From assembly GCA_020831885.1 (NCBI GenBank), contig JAFIFU010000012.1, forward strand, positions 20,287 through 84,286: a stretch of 64,000 nt of DNA. The letters run 5' to 3'. The notes under the pieces were generated by a model. That model made no database searches and was not told where the DNA came from. It saw only the letters and a list, made by a program, of their open reading frames with translations. This document shows, piece after piece, positions 46,414 through 55,898 of this stretch (the stretch's first letter is position 1; each line of letters starts with the position of its first letter). The translations under genes and the position numbers were made by a program. This DNA is from Ectothiorhodospiraceae bacterium (lineage in GTDB: Bacteria > Pseudomonadota > Gammaproteobacteria > Nitrococcales > Aquisalimonadaceae).

Positions 46414-49202
46414 TGCCGCAATGGGCTATCCTGCTCACCCCCTTCCTGTACCTGGGCCTGCTGTTCGCCATCGCCTACTGGGCGGATGTACGCGCCCGTA
46501 CCTCCCGGTCGATGGTCAACAACCCCTACGTCTACACCTTGTCCATCGCCGTTTACTGCACGGCCTGGACCTTCTACGGAAGCGTGGGGCGGGCATCCCA
46601 GGACGGACTCTCGTTTCTCCCCATCTACCTCGGCCCCACACTGGCCGCGGTACTCTGGTGGATCGTCCTTCGCAAGATCATCCGCATCTGCAAGATCCAC
46701 CGCATCACGTCCATTGCCGACTTCATCGCCTCCCGCTACGGGAAGAGCATGCTGCTGGGCGGGCTTGCCACGGTGATCGCCGTGGTTGGCATCACCCCGT
46801 ACATCGCGCTCCAGCTCAAGGCCGTTTCCGCCAGCTTCGACGTGCTGTTGAACTTCCCGGAGCCCGTGGCGGCGGGCACCGGCGCACTGGTGGAGGACAA
46901 GGCCCTCTGGGTGGCGGCCCTTCTGGCCCTGTTCGCCATCCTGTTCGGTACCAGACATGTGGATGCCACGGAACGGCTCGAAGGCATGGTGGTGGCCGTG
47001 GCCTTCGAATCCATCGTCAAGCTGGTGGCGTTCCTCACGGTCGGCGTGTTCGTCACCTGGATGCTGTTCAACGGGCCGGCGGATCTGGTCAACCGCGTGG
47101 CCATGGAACCGGCCATGCGTGAGATGCTGAATCCATCAGGGCTGCCCGGCGGCTATACCAGCTGGGTTGCCCTGACCGTGCTGTCCATGGCCGCGATCCT
47201 GTTCCTGCCACGGCAGTTCCAGGTCACCGTGGTGGAGAACGTCAATGAGGATCATCTGCGCACGGCCGCCTGGCTGTTCCCGCTGTACCTGTTCCTGATC
47301 AATCTGTTCGTGCTGCCCATCGCCATGGCGGGCCTGATCTACTTCGGTGACGGCGCGGTGAATCCGGACAACTACGTCCTGGCGCTGCCGTTGGCCGAAG
47401 GACATGAACTGCTGGCACTGTTCGTCTACATCGGTGGCTTCTCCGCCGCCACCGGCATGGTGATCGTCGCCAGCATCGCCCTGGCCATCATGGTCAGCAA
47501 CGATCTGGTCATGCCGTCGTTGCTACGGCTGCGCCACCTGCCCTGGATCGAGCGACTGGGCCTGCGACGCCTCATCATCTACCTCCGCCGGCTGATTCTG
47601 GTTCTGCTGCTGCTTCTGGGGTATGCCTACTTCCGCCTTACCGACGACGATTATGCCCTGGTGAGCATCGGGCTCATCTCCTTCGTGGCCGTTGCCCAGT
47701 TCGCGCCGCCGATCCTGTTCGGCATGTACTGGAAGGGAGCGAGCCGCGCCGGCGCACTGGTGGGCTTGAGCAGTGGCTTCCTGATCTGGTTGTACACCCT
47801 GTTCATTCCTTCGGTGATCGATCCGAACCACCTGCCGGGCATGAGTTCCGAGGGTCTTTTCGAAGGCATGTGGTTGCTCAATCCCCATGCGCTGTTCGGC
47901 CTGGAAGGGCTGGATGCCATCTCCCACGCCCTGTTATGGAGCATGCTCTTCAACATCGGCGGCCTGGTCCTGGTCTCCCTGTATACCCGACAAAGCGACA
48001 TGGAGCGGATACAGGCGGCGCTGTTCGTGGACGTGTTCGAGCGCTCCGAGCGGGATGCCCGGTTCTGGCAGGGCACCACCACCGTGGGCGATCTGGAGGA
48101 ACTGCTGGCCCGGTTCACCGGCGAGGCAGAGGCGGCTCAGGCCATTCGCAGCTACAGCCTTGGCCGCGGGGCCCCGTTGACCGCCGACCAGGAGGCGCCT
48201 GCGGCGCTGATCAACCTGGCAGAGCGCATACTCACCGGCCACGTCGGCTCCGCCTCCGCCCGGGTGATGATGTCCTCCATCGTCAAGGGCGAGGCGCTCA
48301 CCTTCGAAGGCGTGATGGAAATCCTGGACGCCACCTCCCGGGCCATTGAGTACGGACGGCAACTGGAGCAGAAGTCCCGTGAACTGGAACGTGCCACCGC
48401 GGAACTGCGCGCGGCGAATCAGCGACTTACGGAGCTGGACCGTCTGAAGGACGAGTTCGTCTCCATGGTCAGTCACGAGCTGCGCACGCCCCTGACCTCC
48501 ATACGCGCATTCGGTGAGATCCTGTTGGGGAACCGGGACGTGTCCCCGGCCCAGCAGCAAGAATTCCTGCAGGTGATCGTCAAGGAAAGTGAGCGCCTCA
48601 CCCGGCTGATCAACCAGGTGCTGGACCTGTCCCGGATCGAGAGTGGCTGGGGCGACTGGCAACTCAAGGATCTGGACCTCCGTGACGTGGTTGCGGACGC
48701 GGTTTCCGCCACCTCCCAGTTATTCAGCGATCGTCGCGTGGACCTGGTCCAGTCCCTCCCGGACACCCCCTGTCCGCTCAAGGGCGACAGCGATCGGCTG
48801 ATCCAGTTGGTCATCAACCTGTTGTCCAATGCGGTGAAGTTCACGAACCCGGAACGAGGACCGGTCCGCCTGGAACTGCTGCTGGACTCGCCGTGGGTGG
48901 AGCTCCGCGTCAGTGACTGCGGACCAGGGATTCCGGAGCACGAACGCCAGCGCGTGTTCGAGAAGTTCCACCAGATCAGTGATCAGCAGGCCGGTAAACC
49001 CAAGGGCAGCGGACTGGGGCTGGCGATCTGCAAGCGCATCGTGGATCTGCACTGGGGGCGGATCGATGTGGACAACGAACCCGGCCAGGGCGCAACGTTC
49101 ACCGTTCGCCTGCCGGAGGCGGGGGGAGAGCATTGTGATCTGGCCGGCGATGTCAGCCATCGCAACCGGAATACCGGGACGCCGGCGCGACTCAACCGCT
49201 AG
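46413..49202 (+). CDS. Second SSSF-domain sensor histidine kinase (CrbS-like)
   Basis: 929 residues. About 12-13 membrane helices of SSSF type (~5-560), a STAC-like linker (DLEELLARFTGEAEAAQAIRSY...SASARVMMSSIV), a coiled coil and a complete kinase: H688 (MVSHELRTPLTSIR), N-box NLLSNAVKF, DCGPGI, KGSGLGLAI. No PAS domain was seen, unlike CbrA. CrbS-type sensors control acs and acetate use in Vibrio and Pseudomonas; here acs lies upstream in the same region. The separate receiver gene of this operon is the probable partner. Confidence 0.9.
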   Translation: MPQWAILLTPFLYLGLLFAIAYWADVRARTSRSMVNNPYVYTLSIAVYCTAWTFYGSVGRASQDGLSFLPIYLGPTLAAVLWWIVLRKIIRICKIHRITSIADFIASRYGKSMLLGGLATVIAVVGITPYIALQLKAVSASFDVLLNFPEPVAAGTGALVEDKALWVAALLALFAILFGTRHVDATERLEGMVVAVAFESIVKLVAFLTVGVFVTWMLFNGPADLVNRVAMEPAMREMLNPSGLPGGYTSWVALTVLSMAAILFLPRQFQVTVVENVNEDHLRTAAWLFPLYLFLINLFVLPIAMAGLIYFGDGAVNPDNYVLALPLAEGHELLALFVYIGGFSAATGMVIVASIALAIMVSNDLVMPSLLRLRHLPWIERLGLRRLIIYLRRLILVLLLLLGYAYFRLTDDDYALVSIGLISFVAVAQFAPPILFGMYWKGASRAGALVGLSSGFLIWLYTLFIPSVIDPNHLPGMSSEGLFEGMWLLNPHALFGLEGLDAISHALLWSMLFNIGGLVLVSLYTRQSDMERIQAALFVDVFERSERDARFWQGTTTVGDLEELLARFTGEAEAAQAIRSYSLGRGAPLTADQEAPAALINLAERILTGHVGSASARVMMSSIVKGEALTFEGVMEILDATSRAIEYGRQLEQKSRELERATAELRAANQRLTELDRLKDEFVSMVSHELRTPLTSIRAFGEILLGNRDVSPAQQQEFLQVIVKESERLTRLINQVLDLSRIESGWGDWQLKDLDLRDVVADAVSATSQLFSDRRVDLVQSLPDTPCPLKGDSDRLIQLVINLLSNAVKFTNPERGPVRLELLLDSPWVELRVSDCGPGIPEHERQRVFEKFHQISDQQAGKPKGSGLGLAICKRIVDLHWGRIDVDNEPGQGATFTVRLPEAGGEHCDLAGDVSHRNRNTGTPARLNR

Positions 49203-49262
49203 TGATCTATTCCCAGAGTGTACGGATCCGCAGGATGATCGGGTAGAACATTAACCGTTGGC

Positions 49263-50216
49263 ATGATTCAGGAAAACGACTTCCTTCCCCCCGCCTGGCT
49301 GCGCTCCGGCCATGCTCAGACGCTCTGGCCGGCATTGATGCGACGCCCACCCCCGGTGGCGTTGCGCGAGGAGTTGCTGGAGCTGCGGGACGGCGACTGT
49401 CTCCGCCTGGCCTGGGGCCCGCCGGTGGACGGCCCCCTGATCGTGATCCTGCACGGCATCGGGGGCTGCGCCCGCTCGCCGTACGTACTGGGCCTCGTGG
49501 CCACGCTGCAGGCCGGGGGCATGGAATCGGTGGTCATGCAGTTCCGTGGTGCCGGTGGCAGCCCCAACCGCCTGCCCCGCTTCTTCCATGCCGGCGAGAC
49601 GGGTGACCTGGAGGAGACCATCCGTCATGTGACCGCGGTGCGGCCGGGGCGCCCCCTGGGACTGGTGGGTTTTTCCATGGGCGGCATTGTCAGCCTGAAC
49701 TGGCTGGGCGAGCGCGGTGTGGACGCACCGGTAACCACGGCCGTGGGCGTTTCCGTGCCCCTGGCACTGGCCGATTCTGCACGCCACCTCGATCAGGGGT
49801 TCCAGCGCCTGTACCAGTGGGAGTTGGTCCGCAATCTCAAGCGGCTGGTGCGGAGAAAACAGGCCGTGCAGCCACTGCCCATCGATGTCCGCCACCTACG
49901 CGGTATCCGGTCACTCTGGGATTTCGACGAGCATGTCACCGGGCCGCTGCATGGTTTCACCGGCGCCGCGGATTACTATCGGCGCTGCGCGCCGATCAAC
50001 CGCCTGGCGGGGATCCGCGTTCCCACCCTGCTGATTCAGGCGTGGGACGATCCGTTCATTCCACCCCATACCCTGCCGGCGGAACTGCCGGAGGCCATCA
50101 CCCTGGAGCTGACCCGCGGCGGGGGCCATGTGGGCTTCGTCCAGGGCAACCCGGTGCGTCCACGCTACTGGCTGGAGGAACGGGTCCTCGCCCACTTGCG
50201 GCGGGTATTGTCCTGA
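49263..50216 (+). CDS. yheT: YheT-family alpha/beta hydrolase
   Basis: 317 residues. Nucleophile elbow GFSMGG, oxyanion-loop ILHGIGGCARSPY and the catalytic Asp/His pair in QAWDDPFIP and GGGHVGFVQG. YheT proteins are esterase-like with unknown natural substrate. Ends just before a bidirectional terminator, converging on etfA. Confidence 0.9.
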   Translation: MIQENDFLPPAWLRSGHAQTLWPALMRRPPPVALREELLELRDGDCLRLAWGPPVDGPLIVILHGIGGCARSPYVLGLVATLQAGGMESVVMQFRGAGGSPNRLPRFFHAGETGDLEETIRHVTAVRPGRPLGLVGFSMGGIVSLNWLGERGVDAPVTTAVGVSVPLALADSARHLDQGFQRLYQWELVRNLKRLVRRKQAVQPLPIDVRHLRGIRSLWDFDEHVTGPLHGFTGAADYYRRCAPINRLAGIRVPTLLIQAWDDPFIPPHTLPAELPEAITLELTRGGGHVGFVQGNPVRPRYWLEERVLAHLRRVLS

Positions 50217-50232
50217 TCCGCCCGGCAATCAC

Positions 50233-50270
50233 CCATGAAAAAGCCCGCCATTCGGCGGGCTTTTTCATGG
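50233..50270. terminator. Bidirectional intrinsic terminator between yheT and etfA
   Basis: Perfect 17-bp inverted repeat (CCATGAAAAAGCCCGCC, loop ATTC, then the exact complement GGCGGGCTTTTTCATGG). The GC-rich core is followed by T5 on both strands, so it stops the yheT transcript from the left and the etfBA transcript from the right. Confidence 0.92.
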
Positions 50271-50282
50271 CAGCCGTTGAGC

Positions 50283-51218
50283 TCAACCCTTGAGCTTTTC
50301 GGTGAGTTCCGGCACCACCTTGAACAAATCGCCCACCAGGCCGTAATCGGCCACTTCGAAGATGGGCGCTTCCTCGTCCTTGTTGATGGCAACGATCACC
50401 TTCGAACCTTCCATGCCGGCCAGGTGCTGGATAGCACCGGAGATACCCACGGCCACGTACAGATCCGGGGCAACCACCTTGCCGGTCTGACCGACCTGGT
50501 AATCGTTAGGCGCGAAACCGGCATCCACCGCAGCACGGGAGGCACCCACAGCGGCCCCGAGCACGTCAGCCAGGTCTTCGATCAACCTGAAGTTCTCCTG
50601 GCTACCCACGCCCCGGCCACCGGAGACCACGATCTCCGCGGCGGTCAGTTCCGGGCGTTCGGACTTGGTCAGCTCCTGGCCGACAAAACTGCTCAGACCC
50701 ACATCGCTGCCTGCATCCACGGATTCCACGGTTCCGTTGCCGCTTTCCTCATCGGCCTTGTCGAAGGCCGTGGGACGAACAGTGATCACCTTGGTCTCAT
50801 CCGTTGACTGCACCGTCGCCAGGGCGTTACCGGCGTAGATGGGCCGAACGAAGGTATCCGCCGATTGCACCTCGGTGATATCCGAGATCTGCTGCACATC
50901 CAGCAACGCCGCCACTCGCGGCATCACGTTCTTGCCGAAAGTGCTTGCCGGCGCCACCAGATGACCGTAGTCACCGGCCAGCTTCACGATCAGATCGGCC
51001 AGGTTTTCCGCCAGCGGGTGTTCGAGATGGCCGGCATCGGCCACGCGCACCTTGTTGACGCCGGCGATCTTGGCGGCTGCCTCGGCCACAGCGCCGCAGT
51101 TCGCGCCGGCCACCAGCACGTCCACGCTGTCGTCCATGGCCTTGGCGGCGGTAACCGCCGCCAGGGTGGACGGAGCCAGCGCTTCGTTGTTGTGTTCCGC
51201 AATGACCAGTACCGCCAT
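50283..51218 (-). CDS. etfA: Electron transfer flavoprotein subunit alpha
   Basis: 311 residues. N-terminal Rossmann-like domain and C-terminal FAD domain ([64 protein letters not shown]). Accepts electrons from acyl-CoA and other dehydrogenases and passes them to ETF-ubiquinone oxidoreductase. One base follows the etfB stop, so etfB-etfA is one operon. Confidence 0.96.
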   Translation of the reverse strand: MAVLVIAEHNNEALAPSTLAAVTAAKAMDDSVDVLVAGANCGAVAEAAAKIAGVNKVRVADAGHLEHPLAENLADLIVKLAGDYGHLVAPASTFGKNVMPRVAALLDVQQISDITEVQSADTFVRPIYAGNALATVQSTDETKVITVRPTAFDKADEESGNGTVESVDAGSDVGLSSFVGQELTKSERPELTAAEIVVSGGRGVGSQENFRLIEDLADVLGAAVGASRAAVDAGFAPNDYQVGQTGKVVAPDLYVAVGISGAIQHLAGMEGSKVIVAINKDEEAPIFEVADYGLVGDLFKVVPELTEKLKG

Positions 51219-51219
51219 G

Positions 51220-51969
51220 TCAGATCACCTTCGCTTCGTTCTTGAGCTTGTCGACCAATTCGGCCACGTCGGCCACCTTTACGCCGCCCGAACGCTTCGG
51301 CGGTTCCGTAACCTTCAGGGTCTTCAGTCGCGGCGTGACGTCCACACCCAGGTCTTCCGGGGTCATGGTGTCCAGCGGCTTCTTCTTGGCCTTCATGATG
51401 TTGGGCAGTTTGGCGTAACGCGGCTCGTTCAGGCGCAGATCCGCGGTCACCACCGCAGGCAGCTTGAAGCTGATGGTTTCCAGCCCACCGTCGATTTCCC
51501 GGGTCAGTTCCACCTTGCCGTCGTCCAGCTTCACCTCCGACGCGAACGTGCCCTGCGCCCAGCCCAGCAGCGCAGCCAGCATCTGGCCGGTCTGGTTGGC
51601 ATCGTCGTCGATGGCCTGCTTGCCCAGGATGACCAGTTCCGGCGACTCCTTGTCGACAATGGCCTTCAGCGCCTTGGCCACGGCAAGGGGCTGCAGCTCT
51701 TCGTCGGTCTGCACCAGAATGCCCCGGTCACCACCCATGGCCAACGCGGTCCGGATGGTCTCCTGGCACTGGGTCACGCCCAGCGACACGATGACCACTT
51801 CCTCCGCCTTGCCGGCTTCCTTCAGGCGCACCGCCTCCTCGACGGCAATCTCGTCGAAGGGGTTCATGGACATCTTGACGTTGGCGGTCTCTACCCCGCT
51901 GCCGTCCGCCTTCACGCGGACCTTCACGTTGTAGTCCACCACCCGTTTCACGGGCACGAGGATCTTCAT
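51220..51969 (-). CDS. etfB: Electron transfer flavoprotein subunit beta
   Basis: 249 residues; AMP-binding subunit. Motifs: [67 protein letters not shown] is the standard beginning and is chosen over a Met four codons upstream, which has its AAGGG too close. Preceded by a promoter and a strong palindrome in the intergenic region. Confidence 0.95.
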   Translation of the reverse strand: MKILVPVKRVVDYNVKVRVKADGSGVETANVKMSMNPFDEIAVEEAVRLKEAGKAEEVVIVSLGVTQCQETIRTALAMGGDRGILVQTDEELQPLAVAKALKAIVDKESPELVILGKQAIDDDANQTGQMLAALLGWAQGTFASEVKLDDGKVELTREIDGGLETISFKLPAVVTADLRLNEPRYAKLPNIMKAKKKPLDTMTPEDLGVDVTPRLKTLKVTEPPKRSGGVKVADVAELVDKLKNEAKVI

Positions 51970-52003
51970 ACCCAAATCCATCCCTTGTTAATGATGGCTT
52001 ACA

Positions 52004-52018
52004 TTCCGCATTGCGGAA
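52004..52018. promoter_or_regulatory. Palindromic operator candidate in the etfBA leader
   Basis: TTCCGCA-T-TGCGGAA, perfect seven-base arms. It lies about 15-30 bases downstream of the predicted etfBA transcription start, so a bound repressor would block it. In Pseudomonas etfBA genes respond to fatty-acid regulators (PsrA type), but this palindrome is not the PsrA consensus I know; the factor is unknown. Confidence 0.5.
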
Positions 52019-52039
52019 CGACGTTTCAATATTAACCGC

Positions 52040-52069
52040 ATCGTATGAAAAGGACGATTAGCTTGTCAA
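52040..52069 (-). promoter_or_regulatory. Candidate sigma-70 promoter of etfBA
   Basis: On the minus strand: TTGACA (52069-52064), 18-bp spacer, TACGAT (52045-52040). The -35 is perfect and the -10 matches at four of six positions. Predicted start near 52033, giving a 64-base leader to etfB. Confidence 0.5.
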
Positions 52070-52344
52070 AACTCCGCACAGAAGAAAACCCCGCAGAAAG
52101 CGTTTCCGTATGCGGGAATCCATTCACCATACGCATGCGTACGGATTTCACGGTCCATTGTGCTGACAAATGCATCGCAAGACAAACCGCGGCTTACGGA
52201 GTGGCGCCTCACGGCCGGACATAGCGTAATACTTGCTGAAGCCTGAGTCATTTGCGGTATCCTGCGTCTATGCGCTACCCGTTTTCGGCCACGGTGCCGG
52301 CCAGCACATTTGAACACAGCCATGATGAGCGAGTTGTCCTGACA

Positions 52345-52854
52345 ATGAACGAATCGGTGGTCACCCCCTTCCGCAGCCAGAACCACGACCACGCCCTGTG
52401 CGTGGATGACGCCCTGGCGCAGGCAGAAGCCAACTGCAGACGCAAGGGCGTACGGCTCACGCCGATCCGCCGGCGGGTACTGGAACTGATCTGGCGCAGG
52501 CATGAGCCGGTCAAGGCCTACGACCTGCTGGACAGCCTGAAGAGCAACCACCGCTCTGCCGCGCCACCCACGGTCTACCGCGCTCTGGACTTCCTGCTGG
52601 AAGAGGGCCTGATTCACCGTATCGAATCATTGAACGCCTATGTGGGCTGTGGCGACCCGGGGAAACCCCACCTGGGGCAATTCCTGATCTGTCAGCAGTG
52701 CAACGCTGTCGCCGAACTCAATGATCCGGACATCCGCAATCTGCTCCTGGAGAAAGCCGGTGCGATGGGCTTCCAGGTCCACTGGCAGACCATCGAGATC
52801 AACGGTATCTGTCCCCAATGCAGGCAATCCGTCCAGCGGCAGCATGCCGACTGA
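52345..52854 (+). CDS. zur: Fur-family regulator, probable Zur
   Basis: 169 residues. Winged-helix domain (RLTPIRRRVLELIWRRHEPVKAYDLLD, PPTVYRALDFLLEEGLIHRIES), structural zinc site CQQC (116-119) with CPQC (156-159), as in Zur, and HLGQFLICQQC instead of Fur's HHDH region. An N-terminal ~30-residue tail is typical of Zur. It represses zinc uptake; the zinc-uptake operon at 56.5-60.3 kb with its box is the expected target. Start at MNESVVTPF, since the extension upstream has no recognisable ribosome site. Confidence 0.9.
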   Translation: MNESVVTPFRSQNHDHALCVDDALAQAEANCRRKGVRLTPIRRRVLELIWRRHEPVKAYDLLDSLKSNHRSAAPPTVYRALDFLLEEGLIHRIESLNAYVGCGDPGKPHLGQFLICQQCNAVAELNDPDIRNLLLEKAGAMGFQVHWQTIEINGICPQCRQSVQRQHAD

Positions 52855-53145
52855 AGGCCGCACCTCGGCTGCATGGACGCCGGTGGAGGCATCAGGGACA
52901 ATGAGAACCGCAGATGCGTGCGTCCAACGCTATCCCCCTGTCTACGGTGGCGATGGGGTATCATGACGTTCGCGACATCGACCCCGCACGGGACCGCATG
53001 ACAACATGGGTACCCGATCCACCGGGCCACGGACGGTGGGCACATGCGGCAACGGTTGGCACTGACCGCGGACCCGCCTATCTTCATCAGATCGTGCCGG
53101 CCGGGCCGGCGGCGACCGCTACAGGTAATGGTCAAGGAATCGAAC

Positions 53146-54552
53146 ATGCTCAAGTGGACGACGGCTCCCCTGCGGCTGCTTGCTCTCGCCGTTCCCATGG
53201 GACTGGCCCTGGGTCTCCCGGCGCATGCGGAGACCACGCTGTCTCGGCAGGCCCCGATGGACCTGTCCGAGGCCTACCAGCTCGCCCTGGAACAGGATCC
53301 CCGCCTCCGTGCTGCGCAGGAGCGGCTGCGCGCGGCCGGCGAATTGCGGCCCCAGGCCCGCGCCCTGTTCCTGCCGGAGATCAACCTGGAAGGCGATGCC
53401 GGCCGCCACTGGGAAAAGGCGGAAGGGACGCTTTCCCCCCTGGCGACGGATGAATCCAGCGAACTCTATTACAATCAGTGGTCCGCCGGCGTCGCACTGA
53501 CCCAGCCCCTGTTCCGGATGGAGAGCTTCGCCCTGCGGGAGCAGGCCCGCATCATCGAGGATCAGGCAGGGCTGCGGTACGGGCAGGCCCTGCAGGACAT
53601 CCTCCTGCGGGTCAGCCGCGCCTATTTCGACGTCCTGCTGGCCCAGGACACGCTGGCAACGGTGGATGCCGAGCTGACCGCCATCGACACTGAACTACGG
53701 CGGGCTCGCCGTGCACTGGAGGTGGGCACCGGTACCATTACTGACGTCAACGATGCCCAGGCGCGCTACGATCTGGTGCAGGCCCAGCGGCTGCGCGCCC
53801 AGAACCAGCTACAGATCGCCCGGGAACAGCTCCGTCGGCTCATTGGCAGGCCTGTCGGACAACTCGCCGGCCTGCGGGAGGACTTCGTCGCCCAGAGCCC
53901 CAGCCCCTCGGATCCAGAAATCTGGGCCGAACGGGCCGAGCGGTACAACCTGGAAGTTCAGCTCGCGGAACGGGAGCTAGACCTCTCCCGGGAAGAGATC
54001 CGCCAGCAGCGGGCCGGCCATGCGCCGAGGCTGGACATGGTGGCGCGCTACGGCACCTCCTACCAGAGTGATACACAGTTCGGCGGCAGCCTGGACGGGG
54101 AACAGGCCTCCGTCGGTGTCCGTGTCCAGATGCCCCTGTTCGCCGGGGGCGCCACGCGCTCACGGGTGCGCGAAGCCCAGGCAAACCGTGACGCCAGCCT
54201 TCAGGAAACCCTGGACGCCCGCCGGCAGGCCGGGCTGCAGGCGGAATCCGCTTATCTGAACCTGGTGTCCAACCTGCAGCAGATCCGGGCGCTGGAACAG
54301 GCCCTGCGCTCCGTGATCAGCACCGAGGAATCGACCCAGCGGGGGCTCGAGGTGGGCGTACGGACCACCCTGGACCTGCTCAATATCCAACGGGAACGCT
54401 TCGAGACGGAGCGTCAACTGGCGGAGGCACGGTACAACTACCTGCTCAACTACCTGGACCTGCAGGTCGCGGTGGGCAGCGGCGTGGATGGCGCCAGCAT
54501 CGATGACGTGAACTTCTTCCTGGCCGGGCGCCAGGTCCCTTCCGGCGAATGA
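53146..54552 (+). CDS. TolC-family outer membrane efflux protein
   Basis: 468 residues with a signal peptide (~1-26, ending GLPAHA) and two TolC repeats of long helices; MDLSEAYQLALEQDPRLRAAQERL and FAGGATRSRVREAQANRDASL are family motifs. It would be the outer-membrane channel of a type I secretion or efflux system; no ABC or membrane-fusion gene lies next to it. Start MLKWTTAPL is preceded by AAGGA at eight bases and by the signal sequence. Overlaps the C39-like peptidase gene by four. Confidence 0.92.
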   Translation: MLKWTTAPLRLLALAVPMGLALGLPAHAETTLSRQAPMDLSEAYQLALEQDPRLRAAQERLRAAGELRPQARALFLPEINLEGDAGRHWEKAEGTLSPLATDESSELYYNQWSAGVALTQPLFRMESFALREQARIIEDQAGLRYGQALQDILLRVSRAYFDVLLAQDTLATVDAELTAIDTELRRARRALEVGTGTITDVNDAQARYDLVQAQRLRAQNQLQIAREQLRRLIGRPVGQLAGLREDFVAQSPSPSDPEIWAERAERYNLEVQLAERELDLSREEIRQQRAGHAPRLDMVARYGTSYQSDTQFGGSLDGEQASVGVRVQMPLFAGGATRSRVREAQANRDASLQETLDARRQAGLQAESAYLNLVSNLQQIRALEQALRSVISTEESTQRGLEVGVRTTLDLLNIQRERFETERQLAEARYNYLLNYLDLQVAVGSGVDGASIDDVNFFLAGRQVPSGE

Positions 54553-55553
54553 GCAGGCCCCACACGCAACCAACCTGTACCATCACGACCCCGGACCGGC
54601 AATGGCTTTCGCTCATCCTGTGCCTGTTGCTGGTCGGCCTGTTGACGGGCTGCGCCGGGCTGGGCCGCCTGGATCCGCAGGATGCCTTTTCCACTCCCCC
54701 GGAAGCGGTGGAGCTCACCGGCGTCCCCTGGCATCCCCAGGAAGCACTGCAATGCGGCCCTGCGGCCCTGGCGGAGGTCCTCGGTTGGACCGGCGTGGAC
54801 ATCACGCCGGAAGCATTGGAACCGCGTCTGTTCATCCCGGCCCGGGAGGGCACCCTGCAGACGGAGCTGGTGGCCCAGGCCCGGCAACATGACCGGGCGG
54901 TCCATATCCTGGACCGCAGTTTTGACGCCATCCTGCAGGAACTTCATCATGGGCATCCGGTCCTCGTGTTCCAGAACCTGGGGTTGGGCTGGGCGCCGGT
55001 CTGGCATTTCGCCGTCGTGGTGGGTTATGACCCGGAGACCGCCCGGTTCATCCTGCGGTCCGGGCCCCATGAGCGGGAGAAACTCGGTCTGGACACGTTT
55101 CGGCGCACCTGGGAGCGAACCGATCGCTGGGCTATGGTGGTCACCCGTCCCGACACTCTGCCCGCCACCGCCACCCCCACCCGTTGGCTGCGCAGCGCCT
55201 CGGACCTGGAGGAGACCGGCCGGCTCGAGGCCGCCCGGACGGCCTACGCCACCGGCCGGGAGCGCTGGCCGGATCAGGCGGGTTTTCATCTGGCGCTGGT
55301 CAACCTGGACATGGCCGCGGGTGATCTGGAGGCGGCCGAACATGCCGCACGCCGCGGCCTGGATCAGGCCAACGGCGGACACGGCGTGCTTTACAACAAT
55401 CTGGCACAGGTACTGGCACAGCAACAACGCTGGGATGAGGCCGAGCAGGCGGCCATGGCGGCAGTCGCGGAAGGCGGCCGCTTCGCCGAGTCCTTTGCAC
55501 GGACGCTGGAACAGGTCCGTTGCCGGGGTCAGGCCGATTGCCCGGCCCCCTGA
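54549..55553 (+). CDS. C39-like cysteine peptidase lipoprotein with TPR region (PA2778 family)
   Basis: 334 residues. The lipobox LTGC makes Cys35 the lipid-modified residue. Residues ~55-195 resemble a bacteriocin-processing C39 peptidase: C69 in EALQCGPAALAEVL and the catalytic His in PVWHFAVVVGYD. Residues ~205-325 contain TPR-like helices (DEAEQAAMAAVAEG). It is translationally coupled to TolC. The pair suggests the peptidase trims a secreted or surface protein, but no substrate is visible here. Confidence 0.85.
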   Translation: MSRPHTQPTCTITTPDRQWLSLILCLLLVGLLTGCAGLGRLDPQDAFSTPPEAVELTGVPWHPQEALQCGPAALAEVLGWTGVDITPEALEPRLFIPAREGTLQTELVAQARQHDRAVHILDRSFDAILQELHHGHPVLVFQNLGLGWAPVWHFAVVVGYDPETARFILRSGPHEREKLGLDTFRRTWERTDRWAMVVTRPDTLPATATPTRWLRSASDLEETGRLEAARTAYATGRERWPDQAGFHLALVNLDMAAGDLEAAEHAARRGLDQANGGHGVLYNNLAQVLAQQQRWDEAEQAAMAAVAEGGRFAESFARTLEQVRCRGQADCPAP

Positions 55554-55576
55554 ATCCGTGCTGCCATGTTTACCAC

Positions 55577-55600
55577 CTGCCAGAATCAGTTGCCTGGCAG
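55577..55600. repeat. Short inverted repeat between the C39-like peptidase and DUF1244 genes
   Basis: CTGCCAG-10 nt-CTGGCAG, seven-base arms, no T tract. Could be a weak terminator of the tolC-C39 pair or an operator. Confidence 0.3.
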
Positions 55601-55639
55601 TACGTCCTGAGAGCCTGGTAATCCGGAGGAGTTTCACCG

Positions 55640-55885
55640 ATGGATGACAAAACCCGTACCGAACTGGAAGCGGCTGCCTTCCGCACACTGGTGAGCCATC
55701 TGCGGGAACGCACCGATGTGCAGAACATCGACCTGATGAACCTGGCGGGCTTCTGCCGCAACTGTCTGTCGAAATGGTACCTGGCCGCCGCCGAGGAACG
55801 TGGCGTGGAAATGGATTACGACCAGGCCAAGGAGATCATCTACGGCATGTCCTACGACGAATGGAAACGTCGCTACCAGAAATAG
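55640..55885 (+). CDS. DUF1244 family protein
   Basis: 81 residues, single alpha-helical domain. Family motif GFCRNCLSKWYLAAAEERG with two cysteines three residues apart, followed by YDQAKEIIYGMSYDEWKRRYQ. Function unknown; conserved across proteobacteria. Preceded by GGAGGAG. DedA follows 13 bp later. Confidence 0.9.
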   Translation: MDDKTRTELEAAAFRTLVSHLRERTDVQNIDLMNLAGFCRNCLSKWYLAAAEERGVEMDYDQAKEIIYGMSYDEWKRRYQK

Positions 55886-55898
55886 GAATTCGGGACGC

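Larger units (their letters stand above)
51970..52344. other. 375-bp divergent regulatory interval between etfB and the Zur-type gene
   Basis: No gene seen. It holds the etfBA promoter and palindrome described in neighbouring entries, a 12-bp palindrome TACGCATGCGTA (52130-52141) and a region of lower GC. No Zur-box was recognised in front of the Zur-type gene. A frame on the minus strand that covers this stretch lacks a plausible ribosome site and protein character. Confidence 0.5.
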
